From positions 3,485,501 through 3,549,500 of the forward strand of contig JARFXM010000011.1 of NCBI GenBank assembly GCA_029532625.1: a stretch of DNA of 64,000 nt. The letters run 5' to 3'. The translations under genes were made by a program, and so were the position numbers. The stretch comes from Lomentospora prolificans (Eukaryota; Ascomycota; Sordariomycetes; Microascales; Microascaceae). Under the pieces are notes generated by a model. It was given only the letters and a program-made list of their open reading frames with translations. It did not search any database and was not told the origin of the DNA. Positions 21,515 to 32,603 of the stretch are shown here, piece by piece (the stretch's first letter is position 1; each line of letters opens with the position of its first letter).

Positions 21515-22890
21515 TGGCAGGTTTCAACGACGCCCCTATAGTAAAGAGGCTCGCTGTTCCCGCCGTCTGCCTATTAATTGTCTTTCTCGCCTACTCCTCC
21601 CAGTATCTCTTCCACACGGCCGAGAATCTCGACCCGGGCCCGCCGCCGACAAAGCAGACTATCACCTTCAATGTTCTGCTCACTTGCCTATGGTGGACCT
21701 ACTACAAAGCCTGCACTGTCTCCCCCGGCCAATATGACCCCGCCGTAGCTGGCCCTGGCCCGAGGCCGACCCCGAACGATGCACGAGGACAAGATTCTAG
21801 CTCCGACGATGAGTCGACAGCCGCTCCCACAAGCCCCGTCCCCGGAGGTCCGGGCACCCGCTGGTGTACAAAATGTAACGCCGTCAAGCCTCCTCGTGCC
21901 CACCACTGTCGACATTGCCGCCGCTGCATTCCCAAGATGGATCATCACTGCCCGTGGACGGCGAACTGCGTCTCGCTTACGAGCTTTCCACACTTTCTAC
22001 GTTTCCTAATTTGGACGAACTTGTCCCTGTGGTACCTTTCGTATCTTCTTTTCCTGCGCTTCGCGGCACTCTGGGATTCTCGAAAGTGGCCCTCATATCT
22101 AGGCCCGAGCATTGCGGGGCTGATCCACCTGACGCTCCTCGGGCTAGTATGCTTCGTCACGTCGTTGGCGCTAGCCATAATGCTCACCAGTACTGTCAAG
22201 GGATGGCTGTTCAACACCACCATGATCGAGGGCTGGGAAATAGACAAGCATGAGAGGCTAGTGGAGCGCGGGGGAGGTTGGTGGGACGAAGATGACGAGG
22301 CCGGCGGATTCCCCGACAAGGTCGAGTTCCCCTATGACATTGGAATTTTTAAGAATATGTCGGATGCCATGGGCACAAGGAATTTTCTCCTCTGGTTCTT
22401 CCCCTTTGCAGGCGGCCCGCGTATCTCGCGCACCGGCAAAGGTCCCGGCTGGGAATATGAGGAGAACGGCTTCAACCCTCGGCTCGGCATGTGGCCGCCT
22501 CCCGATCCGGATCGCTACCGCCGCTCAGTTCCAGGGTGGGCTGGAGATTCGATGGATAATGAGGGTGCGATACCCATATATTCCTCGCCTGAGGAGCGGA
22601 AAGCGGCATTCCAACGGAGACAGGAGGAGGACATGCGGAGATGGCGGAAGCAGAGGGCGGATCTGCTCGCCGAGCTTGAGGAGGTAGAAGACTACGAGGT
22701 GGTTACCAGCGACGGTGGGGCAAAACCCGAATTTAAGAATGCTGATGGGGAGACACTCGGGGATTACGGAGTCGACTCTGATGACGATGAAAACATTCCT
22801 CTTATTCGGAGGATTGATGATGATGATGTTCCGCTAGGAGAAATCTTACGAAGACGAAGGGTAGTGGAGCTTGATGATACGGAGCGTTAG
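21514..22890 (+). CDS. PFA4: palmitoyltransferase PFA4, DHHC family
   Basis: Intronless, 458 residues. DHHC enzymes attach palmitate to cysteines through a thioester. PFA4 is the ER-resident member, known in yeast for palmitoylating chitin synthase Chs3. Seen: two N-terminal membrane segments (VPAVCLLIVFLAYSSQYLF, and one around TFNVLLTCLWWTYY); the Cys-rich domain WCTKCNAVKPPRAHHCRHC leading to the active site DHHC (Asp143-Cys146) in MDHHCPWTANCV; two more membrane segments; and a long charged cytosolic tail ending in an acidic, repeat-like stretch. The ATG at 21514 is used. A GTG precedes it in frame and the only upstream ATG nearby opens a mini-uORF. The gene is divergent from the GT90 gene, with about 400 bp between starts. 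It converges on MYO1 with a 284-bp spacer. Confidence 0.95.
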   Translation: MAGFNDAPIVKRLAVPAVCLLIVFLAYSSQYLFHTAENLDPGPPPTKQTITFNVLLTCLWWTYYKACTVSPGQYDPAVAGPGPRPTPNDARGQDSSSDDESTAAPTSPVPGGPGTRWCTKCNAVKPPRAHHCRHCRRCIPKMDHHCPWTANCVSLTSFPHFLRFLIWTNLSLWYLSYLLFLRFAALWDSRKWPSYLGPSIAGLIHLTLLGLVCFVTSLALAIMLTSTVKGWLFNTTMIEGWEIDKHERLVERGGGWWDEDDEAGGFPDKVEFPYDIGIFKNMSDAMGTRNFLLWFFPFAGGPRISRTGKGPGWEYEENGFNPRLGMWPPPDPDRYRRSVPGWAGDSMDNEGAIPIYSSPEERKAAFQRRQEEDMRRWRKQRADLLAELEEVEDYEVVTSDGGAKPEFKNADGETLGDYGVDSDDDENIPLIRRIDDDDVPLGEILRRRRVVELDDTER

Positions 22891-23174
22891 ATGTACGCTC
22901 TCCAATGATAGACAAAAAATATAGAACAACAATAATGGTCACTCCATGACATAAGAGTTCCGTCTACACAAGCAAATCCTAAAGTTAAGGCTACGGCATA
23001 ATTGCTATCTTCGGAAAGCTTCATGAAAAGCGTCACACCCATACCGATGCTCCCGAGCTTAAACAATGCCCGATCCAGGGAAATGAAGGGGCAAAAAAGC
23101 AATCGCTCCTCCCAAGGCAAATACCGTCACACCTGTATACCCCACCCCCCGAGAGAGAAACTTTTCCGTGTCTT

Positions 23175-26100
23175 TTACCATTCATCATCATCATCCTTGC
23201 CTCTCTGCATGGCATTCTTCCTCGCGAGGAGAGCATCTGCCAAACTACCCGCCAGATTAGGCGTCGAGCCGCTTTCACCGCCACCGTTGAGGCTCATGCC
23301 CGAATCCCTGGCTTGCAACACGGCCGGTTTACGGCCCGCAGCGGGGCGCTTCGCCGGAGGTGCAGGAGGCGTGGGCTTGCCACGTGTTCCGTTCGCACCG
23401 CCGGGGGGCGGAGGCGGCGCACGGGGCGCAGGTGCCGGAGCCGGTGGTGGAGCTGCCTGTTCCTCGACGTACGCCGACGGCACCCACGCCTGACCTCGAG
23501 CATTCTTTCCTAGCCACCAGCCTAGACAAGCAAATCTAGGTTAGTAATCGGCCTCTCGGTATCGCTCAACGCAAGAGTATCTTACCGTTATTTTCCTTTT
23601 GGATGATTTCAATCATCTCACCCTTGGCAACGGACAATTCGTTGGCCTTATCTGAGGTGAAGTCATACAAGACCTTGGCCATGATCTTAGGCTTAGCGGC
23701 TGCCGCTGGCGGAGGCGGGGGAGGTGGCATTCGCGATGCTGGAGTGACGGAAGTAGCCGAGGAAATAGCAGAGGCAGCAGCAGAGGCAGCATGTGAGACC
23801 TGAGGTCGAGTATGGCTCGGAATAGCAGCAGAAGTCATAACGGCTGAGGGTGGCTGAGGAACGGCCCTGGAAGCACTGCTTGCACCAGGTCTTGGTTGAG
23901 CTGTACGGTTTCCGGTGATCCTCGAGGGGCGGCCGCCGGGTCCACCAGGCTTGATAAGCTTTCCACGAGTGATCGGGCGTGGGGGAACGGGCTTCCCTTT
24001 GGGAGTCGCTCGCGAGATGGAGTTGGCGGGTTCACCTTGTTGCGTATGAACGGCGCCACTCTTGTAGTAGTCGTTCCTCATCTGCGAGTCCTTGATGACC
24101 TTCACAGCTTGCATTTTACCCGGCTTCTTCGCGTACTCAATCACCTCATTGATCTTGAGGTTGAACCCACCAGGCATCATGCGTTGCAACTGTGTAAACA
24201 TTTCCGTTTTCAAGACACAGTTCAGAAGTGGATCCGCCTCTTGTGGGGATCCCACGCCCAAAGAGAACCAGTCGTCACGACAGCTCGATGCATTAACAAA
24301 CTTGATCGCGCCTAGTGGAATTGACCGCTCAATCGAGATCTGTACTTGGTGGTTTACTAGAGCTTGGGCTATGATGTAGACTGCCCGGCTAGTAACGATG
24401 AGAATGCGCGGGCTAGGCTTACTAGATCGACCAAATTTAGCCTCTAGTATCTCTCCTCTACATGAGAAGACGGCCTGTTCACTTGTCGAAAGATTGATGG
24501 CACTTCGGATCTGAGAACCGGGACCAACGGAGGCGTTGATGCCGAGATAATCACCGAGGAAGCGCCTAGAACCGAGAATACTCATCCTTCTACGCTCCTT
24601 GCGGCCTCCAAGAATGCGGTGGCCCTGATCTCGTAGCTGCAGATACTCGGCACCAGTTCGCTTCTTCCTCCAGAATCGCTGGATGCGAGTGGCTGATTCG
24701 GCTCGGTAGGCGAGGTAAGCTCTCCACATACGCTGAATACGGGTCGCCATGTTGTGCCAATAGCGGTCTCGCATGTGCTCGAGGGCAAAGAGAGTCTCGG
24801 GTGACTTGACAAACGCCTTTGTGGTACCCATTTGCCACTCCTCTTTAGGGATACTGGTGTCCTTGAGAATCTGTTTCACCGCATCCTGGTATGAACCTTG
24901 CCACGTGTATTCACCAGCATACGACGTCGCAGGTGAGAGCAGGAAGAACCGATCTACGAACTTCTCGAAGGATTGGCGGTACGCGAAACCGGCTCGACGA
25001 ATGCGTACATTCTCCTGAAGACCAAGGTATTTAATTTGATGCAATACGTTGGGGACGTTGTACTCGGTCGGCGACTTGTTCTCATTCGGCTTGATGGTTC
25101 GGATATAGGACGGCTGACACTTCATCAGCGTCTCGACAAGAGCATTAGCCGACGATCGAATCCTATCACCTGCCGATGGCGGTTGCTTTCTGTTATCGAG
25201 GTCGACTTGGTGGGGGAAAAGCTGGTGGATGAAGCGGTTGCCACTGGCCTGGAAGAGACCAAGAAGACCTTTGAGAAGCTGATCCTTGTTCTTGTCCGTT
25301 ATTCCGTCTACAGTATAGCTCACATCACCGGCGTAGTGCTTAATAATGAAGTTGCCTTGCCTGGGGGTCAGATGAGCATGGCTCATACCGTTAATAGATT
25401 GCATGAACGTCCTGTCGCAAGCGGCGGGGTCGGCATGCGCGGTCTTGGTCGCATCCTTCATAGCTGAGAAGATACCAGGAGGGCGGATCTGTTCGATGAG
25501 GTCGCACACGACCTTATTGTCGAAATACTTAATTGGGGTCCACTGAATCTGTTCCCTAGCATACTCCTCTTGTTCGGTCTTAAGCGTCAGCTGAATAAAA
25601 ATCTGCTGCAGCTTCTCGTTGACGTAATTGATACAGAGCTGCTCGAAACTGTTCTTCTCAAAGATTTCGAAGCCGTAGATATCGAGAATACCGATAGTGT
25701 TGGCCGTCGCCTGCTTCGCCTTTAGCGACTTGTTGATGCGCTCAACAATCCAGTCGAAGAGGTTGTTGTAAATGGCCTTGGCCAGCGCGTCCCGTGTCGC
25801 AATCGCCTGAGCTGGGTTCGCGGGGGACTCAATGACCTCTCCAAGTTTGGGAGTAAGAATCCTAATAGTAATGGCGTGGATGACTTGTTCGGGCGTCACT
25901 TCAAGCAAGTACGCTACAAAGTCGACAACGGACTTATCGGTAACTTCTGCCCATCCGCTATCATCTTCACGGAACTGGATATTGCCGACCCATAAGATCG
26001 CTGCCAGCATGCGGAAGATTTCGTCTTGTTCTGCTTGTGCCAAGCCAATGACCTTCATGGCGTTGAGAGTATCTTCGTATTCGGCAAGATCGTCTATGCC

Positions 26101-26984
26101 GTCGACATCGAAGCACTTCGAGCGACTAGTATATACATAGGTCTCGGGCTTTTGGATACCGAAGAGCTGTCGGTAGTTCTGTGAGGCGCCTTTGGTGAAC
26201 TGGTAGAAGATGTGGAAGTTTCGCTCATTCGTGATCTGACCAACGACTCGGGTTTTTTCGAGAAGATAGTTCGTAATATCAGCACCGACCGGTTCACCTT
26301 GTGCGTTGAAATGAATCTGTAGATACTTTCCGAAACGTGACGAGTTGTTGTTCCTCAGGGTTTTGGCGTTACCGAAGGACTCCAGAAGCGGATTGGTGGC
26401 GAGCACCATGTCCTTGATCTGCTGGATATCTCCCGACTCACCGCCCGAAACGTTGGCAATGTATTGCATGATGCGTTTCGCCGCTTCTGTCTTTCCGGCA
26501 CCTGACTCTCCGGAGATGATGACACACTGGTTGTCATGGTAGGCTTTCATGTTGTAGTAAGCGGCTTCGGCGATAGCGAAGACGTGAGGGGGCATCTCGA
26601 GACGGTTCTTGCCCTTATAACTTTCTAGCACCTGGTCGGTGTAGATCCCCAGATCCCTGAAGGGGTTTACAGAGACCAACACATGGCCAATATAGGTGTA
26701 GATTTCGGCACCTTCGAATCGCTTCTTCAGGTTGTCGTTAATCGCCTCGTTGGAGACTTTGCTTAGTAGTGTCAGATCTGATACACCAATCTCCTTCTTC
26801 TTTGTCGTATCAAAGGTCGCCTTCTTCGGTCTGGCGCTGGCGCCGCCTTGGTCACCGCCACGGCCCTGCCGGGCGGACTTATCTTTAGGTCGCCTAGATA
26901 TACCCTTGGTGGGGAGCGCCGGGCGCACAGATTAGATAACTTGCCAGCATCGAAGAATACCCAAGCTGGGCAAGTACTCACCAT
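23175..26984 (-). CDS. MYO1: class I myosin (long-tailed, actin-patch myosin)
   Basis: Three exons: 26982-26984 (the start codon only), 23586-26904 and 23175-23521, giving 1222 residues. The first intron (77 bp, GTGAGT donor) directly follows the ATG. The second (64 bp) splits the SH3 domain. Myosin-I drives endocytosis, actin-patch assembly and hyphal tip growth. Seen: motor domain with P-loop GESGAGKT (133-140), switch I NNSSRFGK (186-193) and switch II DIYGFE (409-414); two IQ motifs (ATRIQRMWRAYLAYR and the following ATRIQRFWRKKR) for calmodulin; the TH1 lipid-binding tail; a Pro/Ala-rich TH2 segment; SH3 (KVLYDFTSDKANELSVAKGE...WWLGKN...AYVEEQ); a second Pro-rich segment; and the acidic Arp2/3-activating tail DDDDEW. 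The TEDS-rule position, 16 residues before the D of DALAK, is Glu357. It is divergent from KRE33. In Fusarium this protein is the target of phenamacril. Confidence 0.97.
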
Positions 26985-27767
26985 CTTGGGTAGAGAAAAG
27001 TCGATCACAAATTTTTAGCGAGGGACAATGTAGATTAGGGAGAATCAATATCCAGATATGCGCAGGTCAAGGTATGCTAGGCTGAGGCCTGAGACGAGTG
27101 AGGTGTAGAAGCAAGCGGGAGTTGGTCAAAGGAGAGAAGGTGGCCAAGCACACACTAGGTGGAGAGAGACGAAGGAGGGAAAAGGGACCGAGACTGGAAG
27201 GTGAGTTCTAAAATCGATTGCATCGGAGGGTTGCGACGGATTAGAAGCGAGTCTCGTTCCGAAGGTTAATGCATTTCAATGTGCCTTTTCCTTGGAAGTC
27301 CAGTATGTAGCGATACAATGGGTGCCTTGTGTCGGGACGCCCGAACCTGCTGCGCCAGTTGATGACGAATGTTCCGAATCTTTTCCGACACAACTGTCGC
27401 AACGAAGGCGGTTCCCCATCGTAACATCCTTGTTCCTTTACTTGTACATTGTATACTTGGTATTCCTATGGAACGGTTTATTAATAGCGCACGAGGATTA
27501 TAGACGCCACCAGCCACAGGTACCAGTTAGCCACCTCAGAGCCCGGAAGCCGGCAGCCACATCCACCCCACCTTGGCCTTGACCCAAGCTGGCTTTGCAC
27601 TAACCCGGCGCTTCACCGCCCGGCAGAAAGTTGAAAAAAAGTTGTTGAACCAAAAATTATTCCCACTATCGCCGATGTCCCCAATTGCGACACTCTCGCT
27701 GTGTCTGTAGATCCCGCCGACGACTGCGAGCCCGACTCGTCATTGACCTCCAACAACGCCAGTCAAA
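26985..27767. promoter_or_regulatory. divergent promoter region between MYO1 and KRE33
   Basis: About 780 bp between the two start codons. The MYO1 side is purine-rich on the plus strand (pyrimidine-rich in the MYO1 sense), as is common in fungal 5' UTRs. I could not pin down a specific factor site. Confidence 0.5.
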
Positions 27768-30700
27768 ATGGTCCGGAAAGCAGTGTGAGTCTGAATTTCG
27801 TTCGCCAGAGTTATTAGCACACCTATATGTCCTAACAGCCCACCAGTGATCAGCGAATCCCCGCTCTCATTCACAATGGCGTACAGGAGAAGAAGCGCAG
27901 CTTCTTCGTCGTCGTCGGCGACCGATCCAAGGATGTCATCGTGAATCTACACTACCTCATGTCCCGCGAGGATATGAGGCAGAATAAATCCGTCTTATGG
28001 GCGTATAAAAGCAAATTGCTCGGCTTTACATCGTGCGGAACCTCCTCAAGCCTTTGACGTGCAGTCTACTAATTCAGACGATCCAGTCACCGAAAGAAAA
28101 GAGAAAACAAGATTAAAAAGGAAATCAAACGAGGGATCCGCGAGGCGAACTCTGAAGATCCTTTCGAACTCTTTGTTTCCCTTCACGATATTCGATATGT
28201 GTATTACAAGGAGACGGAGAAGATTCTCGGTAACACGTACGGCATGTGCATTCTCCAAGACTTCGAAGCGATAACGCCAAATATCCTCGCGAGATGTATC
28301 GAAACAGTAGAAGGAGGTGGTATGGTGATTCTATTGCTGAAAGGCATGACCAGTCTTAAGCAGCTATACACCTTGTCTATGGATGTCCATTCTCGATACC
28401 GAACAGAAGCGCACGACGACGTCGTTGCCAGATTCAACGAGCGGTTTATTCTTTCCCTCGGCAGCTGTCAATCTTGCTTGGTCATAGACGACGAATTCAA
28501 CGTGCTGCCCATTTCCGGCGGTAAGGAAGTCAGACAGCTCCCGGCCCCCGATCTCGATCAGGCCAAGACTCCAGCGCAAAAGGAGCTTGAGAGCCTTAAG
28601 GAATCTTTACAGGATACCCAACCTGTCGGTTCTCTCGTCAATCTCGCTCGCACGACAGATCAGGCAAAGGCACTTTTGACCTTTGTTGACGCCATTGCCG
28701 AGAAGACGTTGAGGAGTACCGTTACCCTTACCGCCGGCCGTGGTAGAGGTAAATCTGCGGCCATGGGTGTCGCAGTGGCGGCTGCTGTAGCCCATGGTTA
28801 CAGCAATATTTTTATCACTTCACCCTCTCCCGAGAACTTGAAGACTCTCTTCGACTTTGTGTTCAAGGGCTTTGATGCGCTTGGATATGCTGATCATATC
28901 GATTACACCATCATCCAGTCAACAAATAAAGACTGGAACAAGGCTATCGTTCGTGTAAACATCCACCGTCAGCATCGCCAAACCATTCAGTACATCCGAC
29001 CCCAGGACGCCCATGTTCTTGGCCAGGCAGAATTGGTCGTAATCGATGAGGCCGCTGCTATTCCTCTCCCTCTCGTCAGGAAACTCATGGGCCCCTATCT
29101 TGTCTTCATGGCGTCAACTATCAATGGATATGAAGGTACCGGACGATCTCTATCGTTGAAGTTGATCAAGCAGCTTCGCGAACAGTCGAGCTCCCAAAAC
29201 GGCAATGTCGCCCCAGATACGCAAGTAGCCGACCGGTCAACGGGTAGGCCTGCCAAGAACGATTCTGCGCCTGGCAGTAGACGTTCACTCAGGGAAATCA
29301 CACTGTCTGAGCCGATTCGATACGCGCAAGGAGACGGTGTTGAAAAGTGGCTCAACAACCTGCTCTGCCTCGACGCTACACTACCTCGAGCTAAAAACAA
29401 CATTCAGGGCTGCCCCGATCCCTCACAATGCCAACTTCTCCAGGTCAACCGTGATACCCTCTTCTCTTTCCACCCCGTCTCCGAAAGGTTCCTCCAACAA
29501 ATGATTGCTCTCTACGTCGCAAGCCATTATAAGAATTCTCCCAATGATCTTCAACTCATGAGCGACGCGCCCGCCCATGAACTTTTTGTCCTCGTGCCAC
29601 CTATATCTGAGGACAGTCCCAAGCTTCCGGAACCTTTGTGTGTAATTCAAGTCGCTTTAGAAGGAAAAATCAGCCGACAAAGTGTGCTCAACAGCCTTGG
29701 ACGCGGGCAGAGACCATCCGGAGACTTGATTCCTTGGCTGGTCAGTCAACAGTTCCAGGATGAGGAATTCGCGTCGCTATCCGGTGCTCGGGTGGTTAGG
29801 ATAGCAACGAACCCAGATTATGTCTCTATGGGATACGGATCTAAAGCTCTAGAGCTTCTCGTCAACTTTTACGACAGGAAGTTCAACAGTTTGTCCGAGG
29901 ACGAGCCGATGACCTCTGAGGAGACCTTCCAACGCGTCACAGATGAAGAACTTGTCGGGGCATCACTGCTCGACGACAATATCAAAGTGCGCGATATTAA
30001 CAAGATGCCTCCTCTATTCGCTAGGTTGGAGGAGAGGAGGCCCGCCTCCGTTGATTACGTAGGTGTCAGCTACGGCTTAACGCCGCAGCTACATAAGTTC
30101 TGGAAGAAGGCCACCTTCGCACCAGTATATCTCCGCCAGACTGCCAACGAGCTTACGGGTGAGCATACTTGCGTCATGATCCGACCTCTTGAGAGTAGCG
30201 GTGACCAAAGTTGGCTTGGGGCTTTCGCACGGGATTTCCATCGTCGATTCCTTTCTCTCCTCTCCTATGACTTCCGCTCCTTTCCCTCCATCACTGCTTT
30301 AAGCATTGACGAATCCACCAATGCCGGTGCGCAGCTAGACAAAGCAGTTATAAAGCCACTTCGGAAGACGGAATTGGACGAACTCCTGACGCCGTTCGAT
30401 TTGAAACGTCTCGATTCATACTCCAAGAATATGTTCGACTACCGTGTCATTCTCGATCTCGTGCCCATACTAGCAATGCTCTATTTCAGCGGCCGACTCC
30501 GGTCGGATATCAAGCTTACGGGCTTGCAGCAGTGTATTCTACTGTCGCTCGGATTACAACGAAAGGATATGGATGCTATTGCGCAGGACCTCTCCATCCA
30601 ACCCGAGCAGGTGTTGCCACTGTTCAACAAGATCATCCGGAAGATCACAGCCCACTTTGCCGCGCTGGTAGAGGGTGCCGTCGAAGCGGATATGCCCAAG

Positions 30701-31157
30701 CCCGATGCCATTGGCGTCAGCCGCGAAAACGCTAGCGGAGCACATGACGACGACCAAGTCAACGAACGTTTCGAGCCTTTCGCGACCTCCCTGGAGGAAG
30801 ATCTCCATGATGGTTCGGCGCTCACTGAGGTGGAGAAGAAGAAGCGGGAGCTCATAGACTCGCTTCCGCTTGATCAGTAAGTTCGCTTCACTAGACCAGA
30901 TTAACAATAGAGACAAAAAACACTAACATAATGACCCCACTAGGTACGAAATCGAAGGCGACGCGCCTGGCTGGGACGAGGCAGAGAAGGAAGTCCTGAA
31001 CGCGGCGAAGAACGGCAAGAAGAGCGTGGCGGTCAGCGTCAAATCAAACAAGGCTAAGCGCAAAGCCGGTCCGACCGCTGCAGAAATTTACGAGAAGGAG
31101 ATTGGGGAGAAGGAGAGAAAAAAGGTTAAACTAGGAAGGAAAGCGAAGATGAGCTAA
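27768..31157 (+). CDS. KRE33: RNA cytidine acetyltransferase (NAT10/Kre33)
   Basis: Four exons: 27768-27784, 27847-28032, 28087-30876 and 30944-31157, giving 1068 residues. Introns are 62, 54 and 67 bp with donors GTGAGT, GTGCGG (weak) and GTAAGT, and all phases agree. The enzyme makes N4-acetylcytidine in 18S rRNA and, with a Tan1-type adaptor, in tRNA, using ATP and acetyl-CoA. It is nucleolar and needed for small-subunit assembly. Seen: the conserved N-terminus MVRKAVDQRIPALI; helicase-like Walker A GRGRGKSAA (about 285-293, Lys290); Walker B-like VIDEAAAIPLP (about 385-396); the GNAT acetyl-CoA site around VRIATNPDYVSMGYGSKALE (about 636-655); a C-terminal tRNA-binding region; and a basic Lys/Arg tail (KERKKVKLGRKAKMS). 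The first exon is only 17 nt. It shares a promoter region with MYO1. Confidence 0.97.
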
Positions 31158-31829
31158 AATCAGGGTGTATAGTACCAGTATGAAGCGAAGGAGACCTAGG
31201 AAAGATTATTGTTAAATACCATTATCTCTTGTTTTTGGGGCACTGGCCGTTCTTCAGTGTTCCTCGTGGATGGCAGCGACTCTAAACGTCGTCGAGAGGT
31301 TCACTGACATGTGAAGTTCACGAAATATCACAAGGAAGGAGCTATCTAGACTCGACCACGTCCCCGAACTCTCAAGTTGCCACGCTAACTCTCCTTCTCG
31401 CATCCCGATCGTCGTAAAGCCATGATAGCCCGTCGCTTTTGTTCCGCTTTTCACCACGCCATCGCCAACTTTTGTGCGACCAGCGTCCAGTTTCGAGGGA
31501 GCCACTCGACCATTCCTCTGACCACGAGGGAGCCTAGTCATCCATCGTTTCTCGTAGGCAGTATGCCCCTTTGCTATATTTGCCCAGCACTGACGGCGAG
31601 CTTGAGAACAGCAGTCTCGACTTCCTCCATTTCATAGCCCCTCATCGAAACCCGGCATCTTAACTATTCTGCTCCAAGGTCTGGATATCACGGGTAGCAA
31701 ACCCCTTTCGTGACTCCCCTTACGTCTATCGGCCTGGGCCGCCTGGCGTCACACGCACCCTCTCTCTCAAGCTGAAGCTACACACTCAGTGCTGCACTCT
31801 TAAAGATCGAGTCCTCCTAGCTACCGGGT
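31158..31829. other. 3' region of KRE33 and upstream of small ORF
   Basis: About 670 bp with 3' UTR-like sequence of KRE33. I see no gene here. Confidence 0.5.
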
Positions 31830-32603
31830 ATGTGCACGGAGACCATCTCCAAGTGCCGAAACTGCGGTTTCTGGCGCCACATCCACTGGGAGCGTTGCAA
31901 ACACCATTTCTACCTCCTCAAGGATGCTATCAAGAATCTGGCAGCCCAAAACCCACACCCTTCGACCTGTGAGTACCTCACCGGCCAAATGGTCACCATC
32001 TGGCTCGCTCCTAGAGCGTGTCCCTCCGAAATGGAGGGTTGCGGCGGAATCAGAATCAAGGAGGCAAGAGAGAAGGAGGCAAGAGAGAAGAATGAGAGGG
32101 AGAAGAAGGAGGCGCGGATGAAGGGTGTAGAGCCCACGAACAAGGAAGACGACCTTGAGGCCGCTTGCTAGGAAGAAGACGGCGCCCAGAAAGTCATCCA
32201 AGTTCACGATGGAGAGGAGAAGATCTTTGCCATAAAGTCAGCCTACCGAACAATCGCGGCTGCGGTGAGAGATATTGACGAGTGCGCTATCTCGGTTAGC
32301 TCTTCCGTCGATTCCTCCGAGGGCGCTGTCTTCCCCGCGAACCCAGCACCTTTTATTCGTCAACGCTACGCTAATGGCCCTCGACATATCGGAAATGCCA
32401 ATCCACCGAGGAATAGAGTTCATTTTGACCCTGATCTCATCAACAAGGCTCTGAGAAGGGCGTATGTTTCGAGAAACCCGTCGAGGAATATCCCCCCAGA
32501 TGTGGTTATGACTCCACCGGCTAGAAGGATCCGCTATACAGCCAACGCGACCTATCTTTTAGAGTGGGAGATCCGAGACTCGGAAAACGGAACAGGAGTC
32601 TGA
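31830..32603 (+). pseudogene. small Cys-rich hypothetical protein, frame broken by a single TAG
   Basis: One reading frame runs from the ATG at 31830 to the TGA at 32601-32603, interrupted only by TAG at 32169-32171. The first part (113 residues) begins MCTETISKCRNCGFWRHIHW with Cys residues at 2, 9, 12 and 23, then a charged Glu/Lys/Arg-rich segment built on a short tandem repeat (REKEAREKNEREKKEAR). After the TAG, 143 more codons are open and look coding (AYRTIAAAVRDIDECA...). Similar small Cys-rich proteins of unknown function occur in many ascomycetes. Two readings are possible: a recently broken gene, or an intact gene in which a 273-nt intron (GTGAGT at 31969 to CAG at 32239-32241) removes the TAG in frame, leaving 166 residues. 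If that intron is retained, a short protein results. No function can be assigned. Confidence 0.5.
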
